From Myrica gale (Eukaryota; Streptophyta; Magnoliopsida; Fagales; Myricaceae): a stretch of 64,000 nt of DNA. The stretch covers positions 22,732,001-22,796,000 of the forward strand of contig OZ005606.1 in the NCBI GenBank assembly GCA_963930655.1, in the 5' to 3' direction. The translations under genes were made by a program, and so were the position numbers. Under the pieces are notes generated by a model, which had not been told where the DNA came from, did not search any database, and was given only the letters and a program-made list of their open reading frames with translations. How positions within the stretch are numbered: position 1 is the first letter of the stretch; the number at the start of each line of letters is the position of its first letter. Of this stretch, positions 47,401-61,070 are shown in pieces.

Positions 47401-50400
47401 TCTGTATATATCTTTCAATGCTGTCAATGTGAGTCATTAGCGCAGCGATTCACATATGAATTGACTTATAATTAATGAAAATATTTATTTATTCTAAATG
47501 GTGGCTATTTTTCAAGAAGATGAGTACTCATGTATTTTTATTCATCATGAGACTGTCTATTGCTGAAGCCCTTGAGTCATATTTCAGGACATGTTTTTGC
47601 GTTTGGAGAGTCTCGACCTTTAGCTATTGCAAATATGGTTCTTGGTCTGAAGGAGATTCAAATTCGAGGAGAGATTCATACCAATGTCGATTATACGATT
47701 GACCTTTTACATGTAAACCTCTCACTTGTTGACAATCCAATCCTATCCATTATTTAAACTAAAAAAAGCAGAGAAAGAAAGAAACACAAACTGACTGTTG
47801 TACACATGTTGTGCAGGCGTCAGATTACAGAGAAAACAAAATCCACACTGGCTGGTTGGACAGTAGAATTGCCATGCGAGTTAGAGCAGAAAGGCCTCCT
47901 TGGTATCTCTCAGTCGTTGGAGGAGCTTTGTTTGTAAGCACGCCCATTTTCTATTATTTTCTGGCTTTCTACAGGTATTCTGTTTGATTACCCTCCCTTA
48001 TATTTTCTACTGTGTCCAACTCAGAAAGCATCTGCTAGCAGTGCAGCTGTAGTTTCAGATTATGTTGGTTATCTTGAAAAGGGGCAAATCCCACCCAAGG
48101 TATTAGGATAGATAACACTCTATTTCTGCCATGGTTCTGGTGTTCCGTTAAATTAATTCACATCAATATTAATATCAGTCAATCGTTGCAGCACATATCG
48201 CTTGTCCAGTCTCAAGTGTCCTTGAACATTGAAGGAAGCAAATATACGGTATGATTTCCAATGATGTTGATTCATTAAAAACAGCTCCTTATGAAATGTG
48301 AAGAATATTGGAGACTCGTGGCTCATAGGGTCGATTAATATATGTCAGTAACATAATTCAAAACTGTTTCTAGATTGACATGGTTAGGGGTGGACCGGGA
48401 AGCTACAGGTTGAAGATGAACGAGTCAGAAATTGAAGCAGAAATACATACTTTGCGTGATGGGGGATTATTGATGCAGGCAAGCCTTTTGTTTTTAACTT
48501 TCTGTATTTATTGCTGAATGGATCATTGCGGTCTTGGTTGCTTTTATATTTGGATTTTGTACATGGGCAGGAAAATTTAAGCCAACAAGGAATTTAAATT
48601 CTCAATATTTATTATCCACTTATGAATTTTTACATCTAAGATATATCCATAAACTCTCTGTTACCATGTAGATGCGCTTGCTATGTCAAATATCTGGCTG
48701 TTCTGTCTGTGAGCATAAGTGTAAGTATGTGATGCATGAGATTTTCCATATGTAATGTATGTATGTGAAGCTAATTATGTGGATCATCAGAGTGGATCCT
48801 AATAATTGGGCATTTAAAAAAACCACTATAGTTGCTTTTGTACAAAGTATGTTCTTGTGGGTTTTGAGTTTTTAATAGCATGGAAACTTCTTCTGGACCT
48901 GTGACATTGCTATTGTTTGACACCTCATTGATTGAGCTTTCAAAAATGTATCAGTGCATCAATGTAGTCAATAGCCTAGAAACCTTCGTATGATCAACTA
49001 CTATATTTCATCAACAAGGTTCCTCTTGATAGAAGCGGAAGCATACTGGTAGATCTTGTGTCAGTGACCATACTTCCATGAGGAAACTTGTATAGGCAGG
49101 AGCGATATGATGTATCTAATTCATCGGTTGTACCCATCAATATTTTGGAAGAAAAAGTGTCTTTCGTATATTTAGAAGAGCAAAGCCTTTTCTCTTATTC
49201 TAATATACTTTGGTGAAGGAAGATCGTTTCATTAGTAGTTAGAATTTGGTTTGTGTAAAACACAGTCTTGTAATAAGAGTGTGGTTCCTCGCCAAGTTTT
49301 TTATTCTAAGTCGTGTATGCGACTGTGACGGTAGCATCAATTTTTGTTACAGTTGGATGGAAACAGTCATGTTATATATGCAGAAGAAGAAGCAGCCGGA
49401 ACTCGCCTTCTCATTGATGGAAGGACTTGCTTACTTCAGGTGCTCCCCAATACAACACCCCCCTCATCACCTACCTTTCTTTGTCTTTTCCTGCCAATGT
49501 GAGATGGAAACAGTCATCACCATCTTGTTTCTTTCCAGAATGATCATGATCCATCGAAGTTGGTGGCGGAGACACCATGCAAGCTGCTGAGGTATCTGGT
49601 TGTGGATGATAGTCATGTCGATGCTGACATGCCATATGCAGAGGTTGAGGTTATGAAGATGTGTATGCCTCTTCTTTCACCGGCTTCTGGAGTTATCCAC
49701 TTCAAAATGTCAGAAGGTCAAGCAATGCAGGTAGATCATGTTCAACAGAAGTAGCATGGAATATTCAATATAAGTTGAGTGTTCACTTTTTTTACTTGTA
49801 GGCTGGTGAACTTATAGCTAGGCTTGATCTAGATGATCCTTCAGCTGTAAGAAAAGCAGAACCTTTCCATGGGAGCTTCCCTGTCCTGGGGCCCCCAACT
49901 GCAATTTCTGGCAAGGTTCATCAGAGATGTGCGGCAAGTTTAAATGCAGCACGTATGATTCTTGCAGGTTACGAGCACAACATAGATGAAGTAAGTACTT
50001 TGCTTCCATGTTCCCATCATAAATTTGACCTGAACAATATTCTAAATCCGCAAATCATTCCTGTATGCTTTGAACTCTGAGTTGGCCCCCATGTATATGG
50101 GAACAATATATGGTCTCATTTGGTAGTCAAGGTTATCACTTCTTACCTTATAGTTTCCCGAAGACCAGTCTGATAAAATAATTTGACTATCTCAGGTAGT
50201 TCAAAATTTGCTCAACTGCCTTGATAGCCCTGAACTTCCTTTCCTTCAATGGCAAGAGTGCTTGGCTGTTCTGGCGACCCGCCTTCCAAAAGATCTCAAA
50301 AATGAGGTGAACAAATTTCTTCCATGTCTTCTCTCCAGTTTATGCTCACATAGTGACTGTAGAATAATATTTAATATGGTTGGTCTTCAACCATGTAAAA

Positions 50401-53400
50401 CTTTCAGTTGGAATCAAAATATAAGGAGTTAGAGGGCATTTTCAGCTCCCAGAATGTGGATTTCCCAGCAAAATTGTTACGGGGTGTTCTTGAAGTGAGT
50501 TTCCTATTTCAAATTCCTAATTCTAAGTTAATTCTAAGTTAGAATTGTGACACCCTAAGGTTATGTGCTTCTTTTGCCGCAGGCCCATCTATCCTCCTGT
50601 CCTGAGAAAGAAAAGGGTGCCCAAGAAAGGCTTGTTGAACCTTTAATGATTCTCGTGAAATCTTACGAGGGTGGAAGAGAGAGTCATGCCCGTGTTATTG
50701 TCCAGTCGCTTTTTGAAGAGTATTTGTCAGTTGAAGAATTATTCAGTGACAACATCCAGGTAAGTATATCAGCATGGAACATAAATTTTTCTTTGATGTT
50801 AGCATGATATTTCATTTATCTTTTGCTGCGCGTTTGGGACCGCCAACCTCAATTTTATGTTGCCTGCTATAAATATATATGGCTTTGACTGAAACATAAG
50901 AAAATATTCTTCCCCCGTGCTTCTACAGTGTCTTTCTATAGGCCATTTCTCAAATTGAATTTTCAGACAGCAGTCTGTTTTGCTTCCATAGGTGAAAAGA
51001 CTCCTCAAATTGCTGCCTCCACGATCTTGTGATTTTTCATAGATTCTTTTATTTGTCTTTCTTAATCTGAATTTCATAAATCCCTCATATGTAGATTTTC
51101 ACTGAACTTTAGATTTCGAAATTATGCTCAATTGTGCAAGTTATATTTTGCTATGTTAAAATCATTCTAAAGTTAGATCGAGGCGCAGATGGTTAAATTT
51201 GTCTTGAAGACTGGTCCATTTGCTTCAATCTATTTCTTAAGCCCTTAAAGTGATATTTCTCTCTTACAAAGAGATTTGAGTGTGATTTTAGAAATATGAA
51301 TGTTATTTCTTCAACATCTGCTAGTCAGAAGTTTCATTTGTAGTTCTCTTTGCCAGGCTGATGTTATTGAACGTCTTCGACTTCAATATAAGAAGGATCT
51401 TTTGAAGGTTGTAGACATTGTGCTTTCTCATCAGGTACTAACACATCATTCTCAGCTGGCTTGCCCTTTCTGTTTAAACTTCCGATGACATTAGCTGGGA
51501 TAGTATTATGTGCATTTGTTTGCTTGCAGGGTGTCAGGAGGAAAAATAAGCTGATACTGCAACTCTTGGAACAGCTGGTTTACCCTAATCCTGCTGCTTA
51601 TAGGGATATACTTATCCGGTTCTCTGCACTAAACCATACAAATTATTCAGAGGTTGGGCTTTGCATAGAGTTACTCAAGCATGAACAGATAACTTTTAAA
51701 ATTATTTTCTCTGTTCTTAACAATTTTAAATTATGAAGACTCACATCTTACTCTTCCTTAGGGAAAGGACTTGTTGTTTTTCTCTTGTTGTTTTATCTTC
51801 CATCTAGAACCCTATGTATAAGTTTTTATTTACATTTTCTAAAGCAAGGTTGTTCTTTACCTATAAACAAATTCCTTACTTCGAAAGTTTTCTTATACAG
51901 TTGGCACTGAAGGCAAGTCAACTGCTGGAACAAACTAAGCTCAGTGAACTTCGTTCCAGCATAGCTAGAAGTCTTTCTGAATTAGAAATGTTTACTGAGG
52001 ATGGTGAAACTATGGATACTCCGAAGAGGAAAAGTGCCATTAATGAGAGAATGGAGGATCTTGTTGGTGCTCCTTTGGCAGTTGAAGATGCCCTTGTAGG
52101 CCTCTTTGATCACAGTGATCATACCCTCCAAAGGCGGGTCATGGAGTCATATGTCCGGAGGCTATACCAGGTATGATTCAAGCTCTTGTAAAGATTTTGA
52201 GTGTTGTTGCCTTGTTTAACTTTTTCTACGTGTCATCAGCCTTATCTTGTAAAGGGCAGTGTAAGGATGCAGTGGCACAGATCTGGTCTTATTGCTTCAT
52301 GGGAGTTTTTCGAGGAGCATATTGTCAGAAAGAATGGGACTGAAGATCAAATGTCCAAACAACCAATAGTTGAGAAACACAGTGAGAGAAAATGGGGAGC
52401 GATGGTCATTATCAAGTCACTTCAATTTCTTTCATCAATTACTAGTGCTGCACTGAGAGAAACAACCCATAACCTTCATGAAGCAGTTGCAAATGGATCG
52501 GCAGAGCCAGCTAGCTTTGGTAATATGATGCATATTGCATTGGTGGGCATCAACAATCCGATGAGTTCACTTCAGGATAGGTAGTGTATCGTACTTTGCA
52601 CTCGCATTTAAATCAGTAACCATAAAAGCTTAGAGTTTACTTAGGATTTATGGGCTGGCATTGTTGAGTAGGTAACATTCTTGGATGATAAGCAATTACT
52701 TAATTTGTTTTTCTTCTTATAATCTACTGTCCTCTGTTTTTTACCCCTATTCATTCCCCTTTCTTCTGCCTTTCTGTTTTTCATGTCAAAGATGTGCTAG
52801 ATGGATGGAGTTTCAGATTTTGTCAGTCTACTGCTCAGAACCTGAGCTATAATTATGCCCTTCTTAACCAGATTTATCCTTTGATGCTTTACAGTGGTGA
52901 TGAAGATCAAGCTCAAGAGAGAATTAAGAAATTAGCCAAAATACTTAAAGAGCAAGAAGTAGGCTCTAGCCTACGTGCTGTGGGTGTTGGAGTAATAAGT
53001 TGTATCATACAGAGGGATGAAGGCCGAGCCCCAATGAGACACTCCTTCCACTTGTCAGAAGAAAAGTTTTATTTCGAAGAAGAGCCTCTTTTGCGGCACC
53101 TGGAACCTCCTCTGTCCATTTACCTTGAACTGGTTAGTAGATCTATGGTTAAGCCTGTGTATATGCTTAAAAATGACAAAGGAAAGGACATAATTGCACA
53201 TTAATCTTTTGTCTGAGAAATTATCAACAATTCTCTTGATGCAGGACAAGCTTAAAGGTTATGAAAACATACAGTATACCCCATCCCGGGACCGTCAATG
53301 GCACTTGTACACTGTGGTAGACAAGCCAATACCAATCCCAAGGATGTTCCTCAGAACGCTCGTCAGACAGTCCACATCAGATGAAGGGCTTACAGCGTAT

Positions 53401-56400
53401 CAACGGCTTGGTGCTGAAAAAACGCGTAGCCAATGGGCTATGTCTTTTACTTCGAGGAGCATTTTAAGGTCCTTAATGGCTGCGATGGAGGAGTTGGAAC
53501 TTAATGCACACAATGCTACTTTCAAATCTGATCATGCCCATATGTACCTCTATATTGTACGCGAGCAGCAAATAGATGATCTGTTGCCTTATCCAAAGTA
53601 ACTATGTTTATCTTTAGTTCATTGTTTTTTTTTATTTCAGAATAAGATGGTGAACTTTCTTTCTGTGGGCTCTTAAAATTTAGATATGTTGCCAGGAGGG
53701 TTGACATTCATGCTGAGGAAGAAGAAAATGCTGTTAATGCAATCTTGAAGGATCTGGCACATGAAATTCATGCATCTGTTGGTGTAAGAATGCATAGGTT
53801 AGGTGTTTGTGAGTGGGAAGTGAAACTTTGGATGTCATCTGAGGGCCTGGCAAATGGCACTTGGAGGGTTGTCGTGACAAATGTGACTGGTAACACCTGC
53901 ACCGTACATGTAAGTGTACATTGTTCAAGGTTTTTAAGTAAAAATTTTCCACCCAGTTACACCTTTTCAAGATCAACTATGTAAAAAGATTTGTTTTCAA
54001 ACATAACTAGAAAGTAGAGTGGCTACTGGCCGTACAGGTATGTAATTAGCATGACAGGCTAAACTCAGATTGACCATAGTCCTTAAGTCTTACCGATGGA
54101 TGAAGTATCTATAAGCTATTAAGAAGTTATCACTGAAGAGATCTGTAGTTGCTACTAATAGTAAGTATATTTAACTGGTCTAATGAAATATGTCAGGGAT
54201 TCCTCACCAATTTAATGGTGTGGATGTACACCACACTCAATTTATGTCTGTCATGTTATGCCTGGTTAAAAGCCCAGTTTAAGGATTTGAGAAACCATTT
54301 GGTAGAAGCATACCTCTCTACTAAAACCAAATCTTCTGCTTGACTAGGATTGAACTGCTTTCATGAAGATTTATCCGAGATTATAGATCTCCTTGCTTAT
54401 AGCCAATGGATAAATTATAGAAAACTATGAAAATTGTGTCAGGTATGGACAAAGTTTCATAATGTATTTAAAACTGTAGGTAAGGTAGTTTGGGTCTTTC
54501 TTCAGTGCCAGGAGTCTGCAAAAAAAGCATTTTATGTGGTCATTCCATAAATATGTTAAAAACATTGTTTTCCAATGAGCAAGGTATGAAATCGTCAGTG
54601 TTAGTAAACCTAATGGTAATAGAAGGGTTATCTTAATTTAACATCCATAATTAGCAAGTTCTAAATAGTCATTATATCACCGTTTAATGCAATATTCAGA
54701 CATATCGAGAGCTAGAGGATACCAGCACACACAGAGTGGTCTACCATTCAGTCTCTGGTTTGGGTCCTTTGCATGGTGTACCAGTTACTGCACAGTATCA
54801 GCCTTTGGGAGTTCTTGATAGAAAACGTCTTTTGGCCAGGAAAAGCAACACCACCTACTGCTATGATTTTCCACTGGTGAGCACTATGCTATGAATATGC
54901 TACAACTTTGTTTTCTGTATCAACTCTCTCCTCTCCCTATTCCAAAGATTTAGAGAAGCAGATCAAATGTTTAACTGAGGCAATGTCACTTGCAGGCATT
55001 TGAGATGGCGTTGGAACAGTCATGGGTATATCAATTTCCAGGTAATAAGAAGCCCAAGGATAAAGTTCTTTTCAAAGTCACAGAGCTCAAATTTGCTGAC
55101 CAAAGAGGTGCCTGGGGTACTCCTCTTGTTCCCGTGGAACGTCCTCCTGCACTCAATGATGTTGGCATGGTAGCCTGGTCCATGGAGCTGTCTACCCCTG
55201 AGTTCCCTTCAGGAAGGAAGATACTGGTGGTGGCAAATGATGTGACCTTCAAAGCTGGTTCTTTTGGCCCAAGAGAGGATGCGTTCTTCCTTGCAGTAAC
55301 TGATCTTGCTTGCACTGAGAAACTCCCGTTAATTTATTTGGCAGCAAACTCTGGCGCCCGTATTGGTGTAGCTGATGAAGTCAAATCCTGCTTCAAGGTT
55401 GGTTGGTCCGATGAAACAAGCCCAGAGCGTGGATTTCAATACGTATATTTAACCCCCCAGGATTATGTTCGGGTTGGATCATCTGTCATAGCACATGAAA
55501 TAAAGCTGGTGAGTGGGGAAACCAGATGGGTTATAGATACCATTGTCGGGAAGGACGATGGCTTGGGGGTTGAGAACTTAACTGGCAGTGGGGCCATTGC
55601 TGGTGCATATTCAAGGGCATACAAGGAAACATTTACCTTAACATACGTGACTGGCAGAACTGTTGGTATAGGTGCTTATCTAGCTCGGCTTGGGATGCGG
55701 TGCATACAGAGGCTTGATCAGCCCATAATTTTAACTGGTTTCTCTGCCCTAAACAAGCTTCTTGGACGGGAAGTATACAGCTCTCACATGCAGCTTGGTG
55801 GACCTAAAATCATGGCAACGAATGGAGTTGTTCATCTTACAGTTTCAGATGATCTTGAAGGTATATCAGCCATCTTGAAGTGGCTGAGCTATATTCCTTC
55901 CCATATAGGTGGCGCACTTCCCATTGTTAGTCCCTCAGATCCTCCAGAAAGGCCTGTTGAGTACCTCCCTGAAAACTCGTGTGATCCTCGTGGCGCTATT
56001 TCTGGTGCTTTGGATGGTAGTGGAAAGTGGATGGGTGGTATTTTTGACAAGGACAGCTTTGTTGAGACACTAGAAGGCTGGGCGCGGACAGTTGTTACAG
56101 GAAGGGCAAAGCTTGGAGGAATCCCTGTAGGAATAGTGGCGGTGGAGACACAGACGGTCATGCAAGTTATCCCTGCTGACCCAGGCCAGCTTGATTCGCA
56201 TGAGAGGGTTGTCCCTCAGGCTGGGCAGGTATGGTTTCCTGATTCTGCGACTAAGACAGCTCAAGCTTTGTTGGATTTCAATAGAGAGGAGCTCCCACTT
56301 TTCATTCTCGCCAACTGGAGAGGCTTTTCAGGCGGGCAGAGGGATCTTTTTGAAGGAATCCTTCAGGCTGGATCGACAATTGTTGAGAATCTTAGAACAT

Positions 56401-57296
56401 ACAAGCAGCCTGTTTTTGTTTACATCCCAATGATGGGTGAGCTCCGTGGGGGGGCTTGGGTGGTTGTGGACAGTCGGATCAATTCAGACCACATTGAAAT
56501 GTATGCGGATCGAACGGCTAAAGGAAATGTTCTTGAGCCTGAAGGGATGATCGAGATCAAGTTTAGAACAAAAGAGCTTCTACAGTGCATGGGTAGGCTC
56601 GATCAGCACCTGATCAATCTGAAGGCAAAACTTCAGGAAGCCAGGAACAATGGGGCCCATGGGATGGTTGAATCTCTACAGCAGCAGATACGAACCCGTG
56701 AGAAGGAACTTTTGCCTGTGTACACCCAGATAGCCACCAAATTTGCTGAACTACATGATACCTCCCTAAGGATGGCTGCAAAAGGGGTCATTAGAGAAGT
56801 TGTGGCCTGGACTAACTCTCGTTCTTTCTTCTACCAGAGATTGCTTCGGAGAATTGCTGAAGAGTTGCTGATCAAGACTGTAACCGATGCTGCTGGTGAC
56901 CAGCTTTCACATCAATCTGCAATGGACTTGATCAAGAACTGGTTTTTGGACTCGACTATTGCGAAAGGCAAAGAATCTGCTTGGTTAGATGATGAAGCTT
57001 TCTTTAGATGGAAGAATGATGTCAACAATTATGAGGATAAACTCGAGCAGTTGCGAGTCCAGAAGGTACTGCTTCAATTAACAAACATCGGTGACTCCAT
57101 TGCAGATTTGCAAGCCCTACCTCAGGGGCTCGCCACCCTCCTAAGCAAGGTATCCCCTTTGAGTATAAGATGTTTTTTTTCCGTATTATTCTTGTTTATA
57201 TCACAAGGAACCTAAGGTGATTATCTGAATCTAATGCAGGTGGAGCCAACAACGCGTGCACGATTAGTTGATGAACTTCGCAAGGTGCTCAGTTAA
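44481..57296 (+). CDS. ACC1: cytosolic homomeric acetyl-CoA carboxylase 1 (complete)
   Basis: There are 31 coding exons: 44481-44855, 44966-45172, 45261-45422, 45645-45737, 45828-45923, 46123-46296, 46664-46757, 46852-47039, 47124-47174, 47254-47293, 47588-47712, 47817-47933, 48025-48099, 48192-48248, 48374-48478, 49353-49439, 49539-49730, 49802-49990, 50196-50306, 50408-50494, 50583-50759, 51357-51434, 51530-51652, 51901-52170, 52240-52580, 52895-53132, 53245-53597, 53696-53909, 54700-54876, 54996-57149, 57240-57296. The product is 2268 aa, normal for plants. The biotin carboxylase (about 40-540) has GGGGKG at 240-245. The biotinyl Lys is 722 in EVMKMCMPL. The long central region and the carboxyltransferase (about 1535-2200, mostly exon 30) follow. 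It makes malonyl-CoA from acetyl-CoA in the cytosol. Met10 is another possible start. No stops or frameshifts were found. There is no transit peptide, so it is not the plastid form. Confidence 0.97.
48479..49352 (+). other. ACC1: GC-AG intron of ACC1
   Basis: Exon 15 ends ...GGLLMQ at CAG and the intron opens gcaagc, not gt. The acceptor is gttacag before TTGGATGG. Reading continues in phase into LDGNSHV. A CAG|GCAAG donor is the standard form of the rare GC-AG class. No GT donor nearby keeps the conserved protein sequence. Confidence 0.9.
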
Positions 57297-57960
57297 CAAA
57301 ATTAGGCTTCACAATTGATTATGGTCTTGCAATTTACTTGTATTGTTGCTACCTAATTCCAGTTACATCTTGATAAGTCAGCCTTAGTTCATCCTAGAAG
57401 CCGACTAGTACTTTCCAATCCTTTAGTGAACAAATTTGTAGGCTACAGGCAACTCCACCAGAAATTGAAGGTGGAGTTCTAGGTGGCAGTTTCATTTGTT
57501 GGGTTCGTAAATTTTGCTCGCCTTTTTAAGTTTAAATATAGCCAAGCATATTCATGTAGCTAGAAGACCAGCTTTGGCAAGTTCAGGGTCATTGGGTTTC
57601 CTGCTTGGTTGATACCTAATAACGGTGTAATCATCTTATTAATCATTCTATATATTTAATGCAAACTCTTGAGGACTTTCTCTTTTTGAAGAGAAAAATG
57701 GCAGCCGTCAGAAACATATTTGCCCTCGTTTATCTGGTTCTATACAGTCATCAGACACATAGTACCGCTGGGTCCATTAATTCTCGAACAATCTTTCTGA
57801 GTCGGGAGTTCGATCAAGATTTGGATCGATCTCCCAATTGGCCCGGTGGAGCCGAGCCATGGTTGGGTCCAGAGTTCAGTGCAACTTTCACGAGCTTCCT
57901 TGAGTTTTAACCAGTTTCATTAACAGCAGCATGAAAAATTTTTAGGCTGACATAATGCTA
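57297..57960 (+). other. ACC1: ACC1 3' UTR and flank
   Basis: There is no conserved frame after the TAA at 57294-57296. The first several hundred bases are likely 3' UTR. An 83-codon frame at 57659-57910 shows no recognisable domain and is not called. Confidence 0.5.
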
Positions 57961-57971
57961 GTTTTTTTTTT

Positions 57972-58468
57972 GGTTAAATACACTTTACACCCCTTATGTT
58001 TGTGGGTGTTATACATTGCACTCAAATATTTTATTTTTAAGATATTAAGCTTATTATGTTATCCCCCAACGATTTGCACCCGGAGTGAAATTAGACGTCA
58101 AATTAGACGGTAATCGTACTGCCATTGTCATTGCTACAATATTGAGAGGAGAATTTGCCGGTAAGGACTTCAAGAATGATGATTCCAAGGCAATAAATGT
58201 CTGCCTTTGGAGAGATATGTTGGTGTTGTACATATTCAGGTGATCTGTAGGCAAATATTGTTTGAGATTTAAAGGCAATACGATAATCTAACAGAGACTG
58301 AGATCACATGAGAGACGTGTAAATGATTACCGTCTAATTTGACGCCTAATGTCACTTCGGGATGTAAATTGTTGGGAGAGATAACATAATTGACTCAATA
58401 TTTCAAAAATAAAACATTGGGGTGCAATGTGTCAACATCTCAAACAGGGTTGCAAATAGTATTTAACC
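57972..58468. mobile_element. long-TIR foldback MITE
   Basis: The arms of about 140 bp, 57972-58110 and 58328-58468, are inverted copies of each other. GGTTAAATAC opens both arms, followed by tttattttt, attatgttatc, ccaacgatttgcac/ccaacaatttaca and gtcaaattagacggtaat. The loop is about 215 bp. Older relatives occur at 4120-4760, 26940-27310 and 36990-37260. No coding capacity is present. Confidence 0.8.
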
Positions 58469-58679
58469 ATTTTTCTTTTGTTCATGATTTCTCAAAATTT
58501 GGAGCCAAAAACGCAGTCTGGATTAATCTAAAGAGCTACCACTTCTAACTTACAAAAATCAAGAAGAAGAAGAGAGCAAAAGGTAGTGAGCTCCACAATT
58601 CAGCAAACGAAAAACTGAAAACAATTTAGAAAAAAGTATAAGAAAAACTGAAAACAAGCCTGGGTGATTAAAACGCGCA

Positions 58680-59042
58680 GAAGGGACTTTCATAAGTTCA
58701 GGCCACAACCTCTTTGGGATACATCGCTTCTTCGCTTGTGCTTCAGTTTATCTTGCTTCTCTCTTTCTTTTCTGTTCAACTCTTCACGTCTCTTCTTTTC
58801 CTGGTCTTTTTTCCACTTCGTCTGACGTCTCCTCTTGTTCTCGTTGCTTCTTCTTCTCCTCCTTCTCCTCTCCTCTTCCTCTCTTCCCTTTCCTTCCTCT
58901 GACTTTCTTCTCTTTGGCCTTCCTTTCCTCTTCCTTCCTCTCTTTCTCCTTCTGCTTCGCTCTCTTTCTCTTGTCTTTCTCCAATTCGTCCCTGCTTAGA
59001 GGTGCTCTGATTTTGATACACATTTTTTGCTGAGGAATTCAC
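58680..59042 (-). pseudogene. remnant of a Lys/Arg/Glu-rich coding exon, or pure low complexity
   Basis: On the minus strand the frames are extremely rich in K, E and R (for example ERKEEERKAKEKK). The final part reads REELNRKEREKQDKLKHKR and continues to a stop near 58709. The likely frame shifts at least once within the tract (between about 58784 and 58860). It could be the tail of a lost gene, but an AG/CT-rich microsatellite-like tract gives similar translations. Confidence 0.3.
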
Positions 59043-59349
59043 AATTCTCTTTCTGAAACATCAACCAAATTCTGAACTGCAGAACCCTTTACGCATTTTA
59101 TGAGTTGCATGCGAGTGGCAAAGCTGCGTCATTGTGAATCCAACATCCAATTATATCTTTTCGTCATTTTAGTAACTGCCGGCCGAGACCGGTGGCAGTG
59201 ACTCCCATGCATGCATTTGTCGGTGCAGTTGCTTTTAACATCGGAGTAACTCCACTCTTTTTTCCCCCCTGTAAATAGCTATATTATATGGCTACAGCCA
59301 TAAGATTTGATTGGAGGATTGAATTTCTACAAGTAGATGACTTCTGCAT

Positions 59350-59545
59350 ACTCCGGGTAGTGGTTTAGTGGTGTGCGCGGGGGTTGTGTCTAGGACTTGA
59401 GGCTTACTTTCAACGAGGTTCGAATCACAGTAACCCTATTATGCTTTGGTGGTCTCCACATAATGTGAAATTCCCGAGTTTAAGTAATAGTGGACATAGC
59501 ATTAGTTACACTAAACCGGTTGTATATATCTATTTATATTCCTAC
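59350..59545 (+). mobile_element. SINE-like element (tRNA-derived head)
   Basis: A box-A-like tagtggtttagtgg (about 59359) and a box-B-like ggttcgaatca (about 59419) are about 60 bp apart, the spacing expected in a tRNA-derived Pol III promoter. The body that follows (tttggtggtctccacataat) does not fold as a tRNA. No clear tail or target duplication was found. Confidence 0.5.
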
Positions 59546-60410
59546 TAAATATCAAGTGGTTCCAGGTCACTTCTATAACATTAAGTAAATAGTTAGAAAT
59601 AATGTATAGTAAAAGAAGGGGGGTTTTGTCCTTTGGCTTCAAACAAGGTTGAATTTGATGCATTTAGTTATATCTTAATTTGCCGGACAACTCTCGCCTG
59701 ATGCTATCACAGTACATTTTGTCTGCAAAATGTTATGGATTCATGAAAGGACAATACATCGTATCGAGACAAGAAATTACTGATAAAAAAAAGAGACAAG
59801 AAATTACTGTACACTATGCATGGCTCAAAGTGAATTATAGGGTCGAAGTGAATTCTCAAGTAAAATCTGCCAGTTAAAATCGTGTCACATGACTCATTTA
59901 TAACACATGAATGAATTTGGTAGTTTGACTTCTAACATGACATTGGCCCTATGATTTACCTTCAATCAATGTGATATTGGCCTATAATTTTAGGTCACAA
60001 AATAACTTTTTCTCTAAAAGAAATCAAGAACATTCTTTTGATTCACATGTTGACATGGTCTAGGCTAAGAGGTGAACTTCACCATATTCATAATATATGA
60101 CTAGAAGAAAAAACACTTGGAGGTGTTCTTATTATAAAAAAATGTAAGATTTTTAAAATTTTGATAAAATTGTGAATATTTATTTAAATTATAATTTTAT
60201 ATGTTTTTGTATAAAAATTGATGAATTTTTTTAAAGATATTTAATTTTTATTAGAGTTTGTAAAAAGGTGTAGAGAGAAATGATTTAAAATTGTTTATTA
60301 AAAATATATTAAAGTTCGGTGAAAAGGTATGGAGATAAAAGATTTGTTATAATTTTTTTTTGAAAAAATGTATTAGAATTTGAGTGAAAAATTGTAAGAG
60401 ATTATGTAAC
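59546..60410. other. gene-free AT-rich stretch
   Basis: A 16-base phrase gagacaagaaattact repeats (59767 and 59792). The rest is AT-rich, with aaaatttt-type words like those of the MITEs at 20 kb. No gene is seen. Confidence 0.4.
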
Positions 60411-60609
60411 CAAAAAGTACCCCTAGTAGCTTATTCAAATTTGACTCTCTATTTTAACCAAAAAGCACACTTCTCTATTTTAACTATCAACTTTTTAAAA
60501 ACACCCACAACAGCTTCTCTATTTTAACAATCTACTTTTACTATTCTATTTAAATATTATTATTCAAAGATTTCTTTATTCTTTCTCTAACATTTATATT
60601 TTTGAATAT

Positions 60610-60970
60610 TCATTTTATTGTAACGGTTATATTTTTGAATATTTATCTTATTCTAAAAAGGGCGGATTTTTTAATTTTTGTCTTTTCCTAATGCTCGACA
60701 TTTTTTAAATTTGTCTTATCCGACGATTAGATTTTTAAAAATTTTTCTTATCTTAACGGTCATATTTGTAAATACTTGTCTTATTTTAACGGTCATATTT
60801 TTTTAAAATTTGTCTTATTCCAACGGTAATATTTTTTAAAATTTTGTCTTATTCCAATGGTCATATTTTTTAAATTTTGTCTTATTCCAACGGTCATATT
60901 TTTTGAATTTTATCTTATTCTAACTGTCATATTTTTAAAATTGTCTTATTCCAACGGTCATTTTTTTTTA
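60610..60970 (+). repeat. about nine tandem copies of a 37-bp unit
   Basis: The core cttattccaacggtcatat followed by a T/A run recurs every 35-40 bp with point changes. The last copies (about 60815-60960) are the most regular. It lies just upstream of the transposase frame, within the Harbinger element. Confidence 0.85.
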
Positions 60971-61070
60971 AAAATGCCTTTATGCTTTCAATATAAATAA
61001 GATCATTTGCTCTCCAATAGTCATTCACCTCAACCAAGGTTTATTTTCATTCTACCTCTATTTTTCTCTT

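Noticed and set aside
57659..57910. 83-codon frame after ACC1
   Set aside because: It lies in the probable 3' UTR or flank, with no domain and no splice context.
60610..60970. tandem 37-bp units as a possible satellite or CRISPR-like array
   Set aside because: The units are contiguous and degenerate without unique spacers and lie within a Harbinger element.
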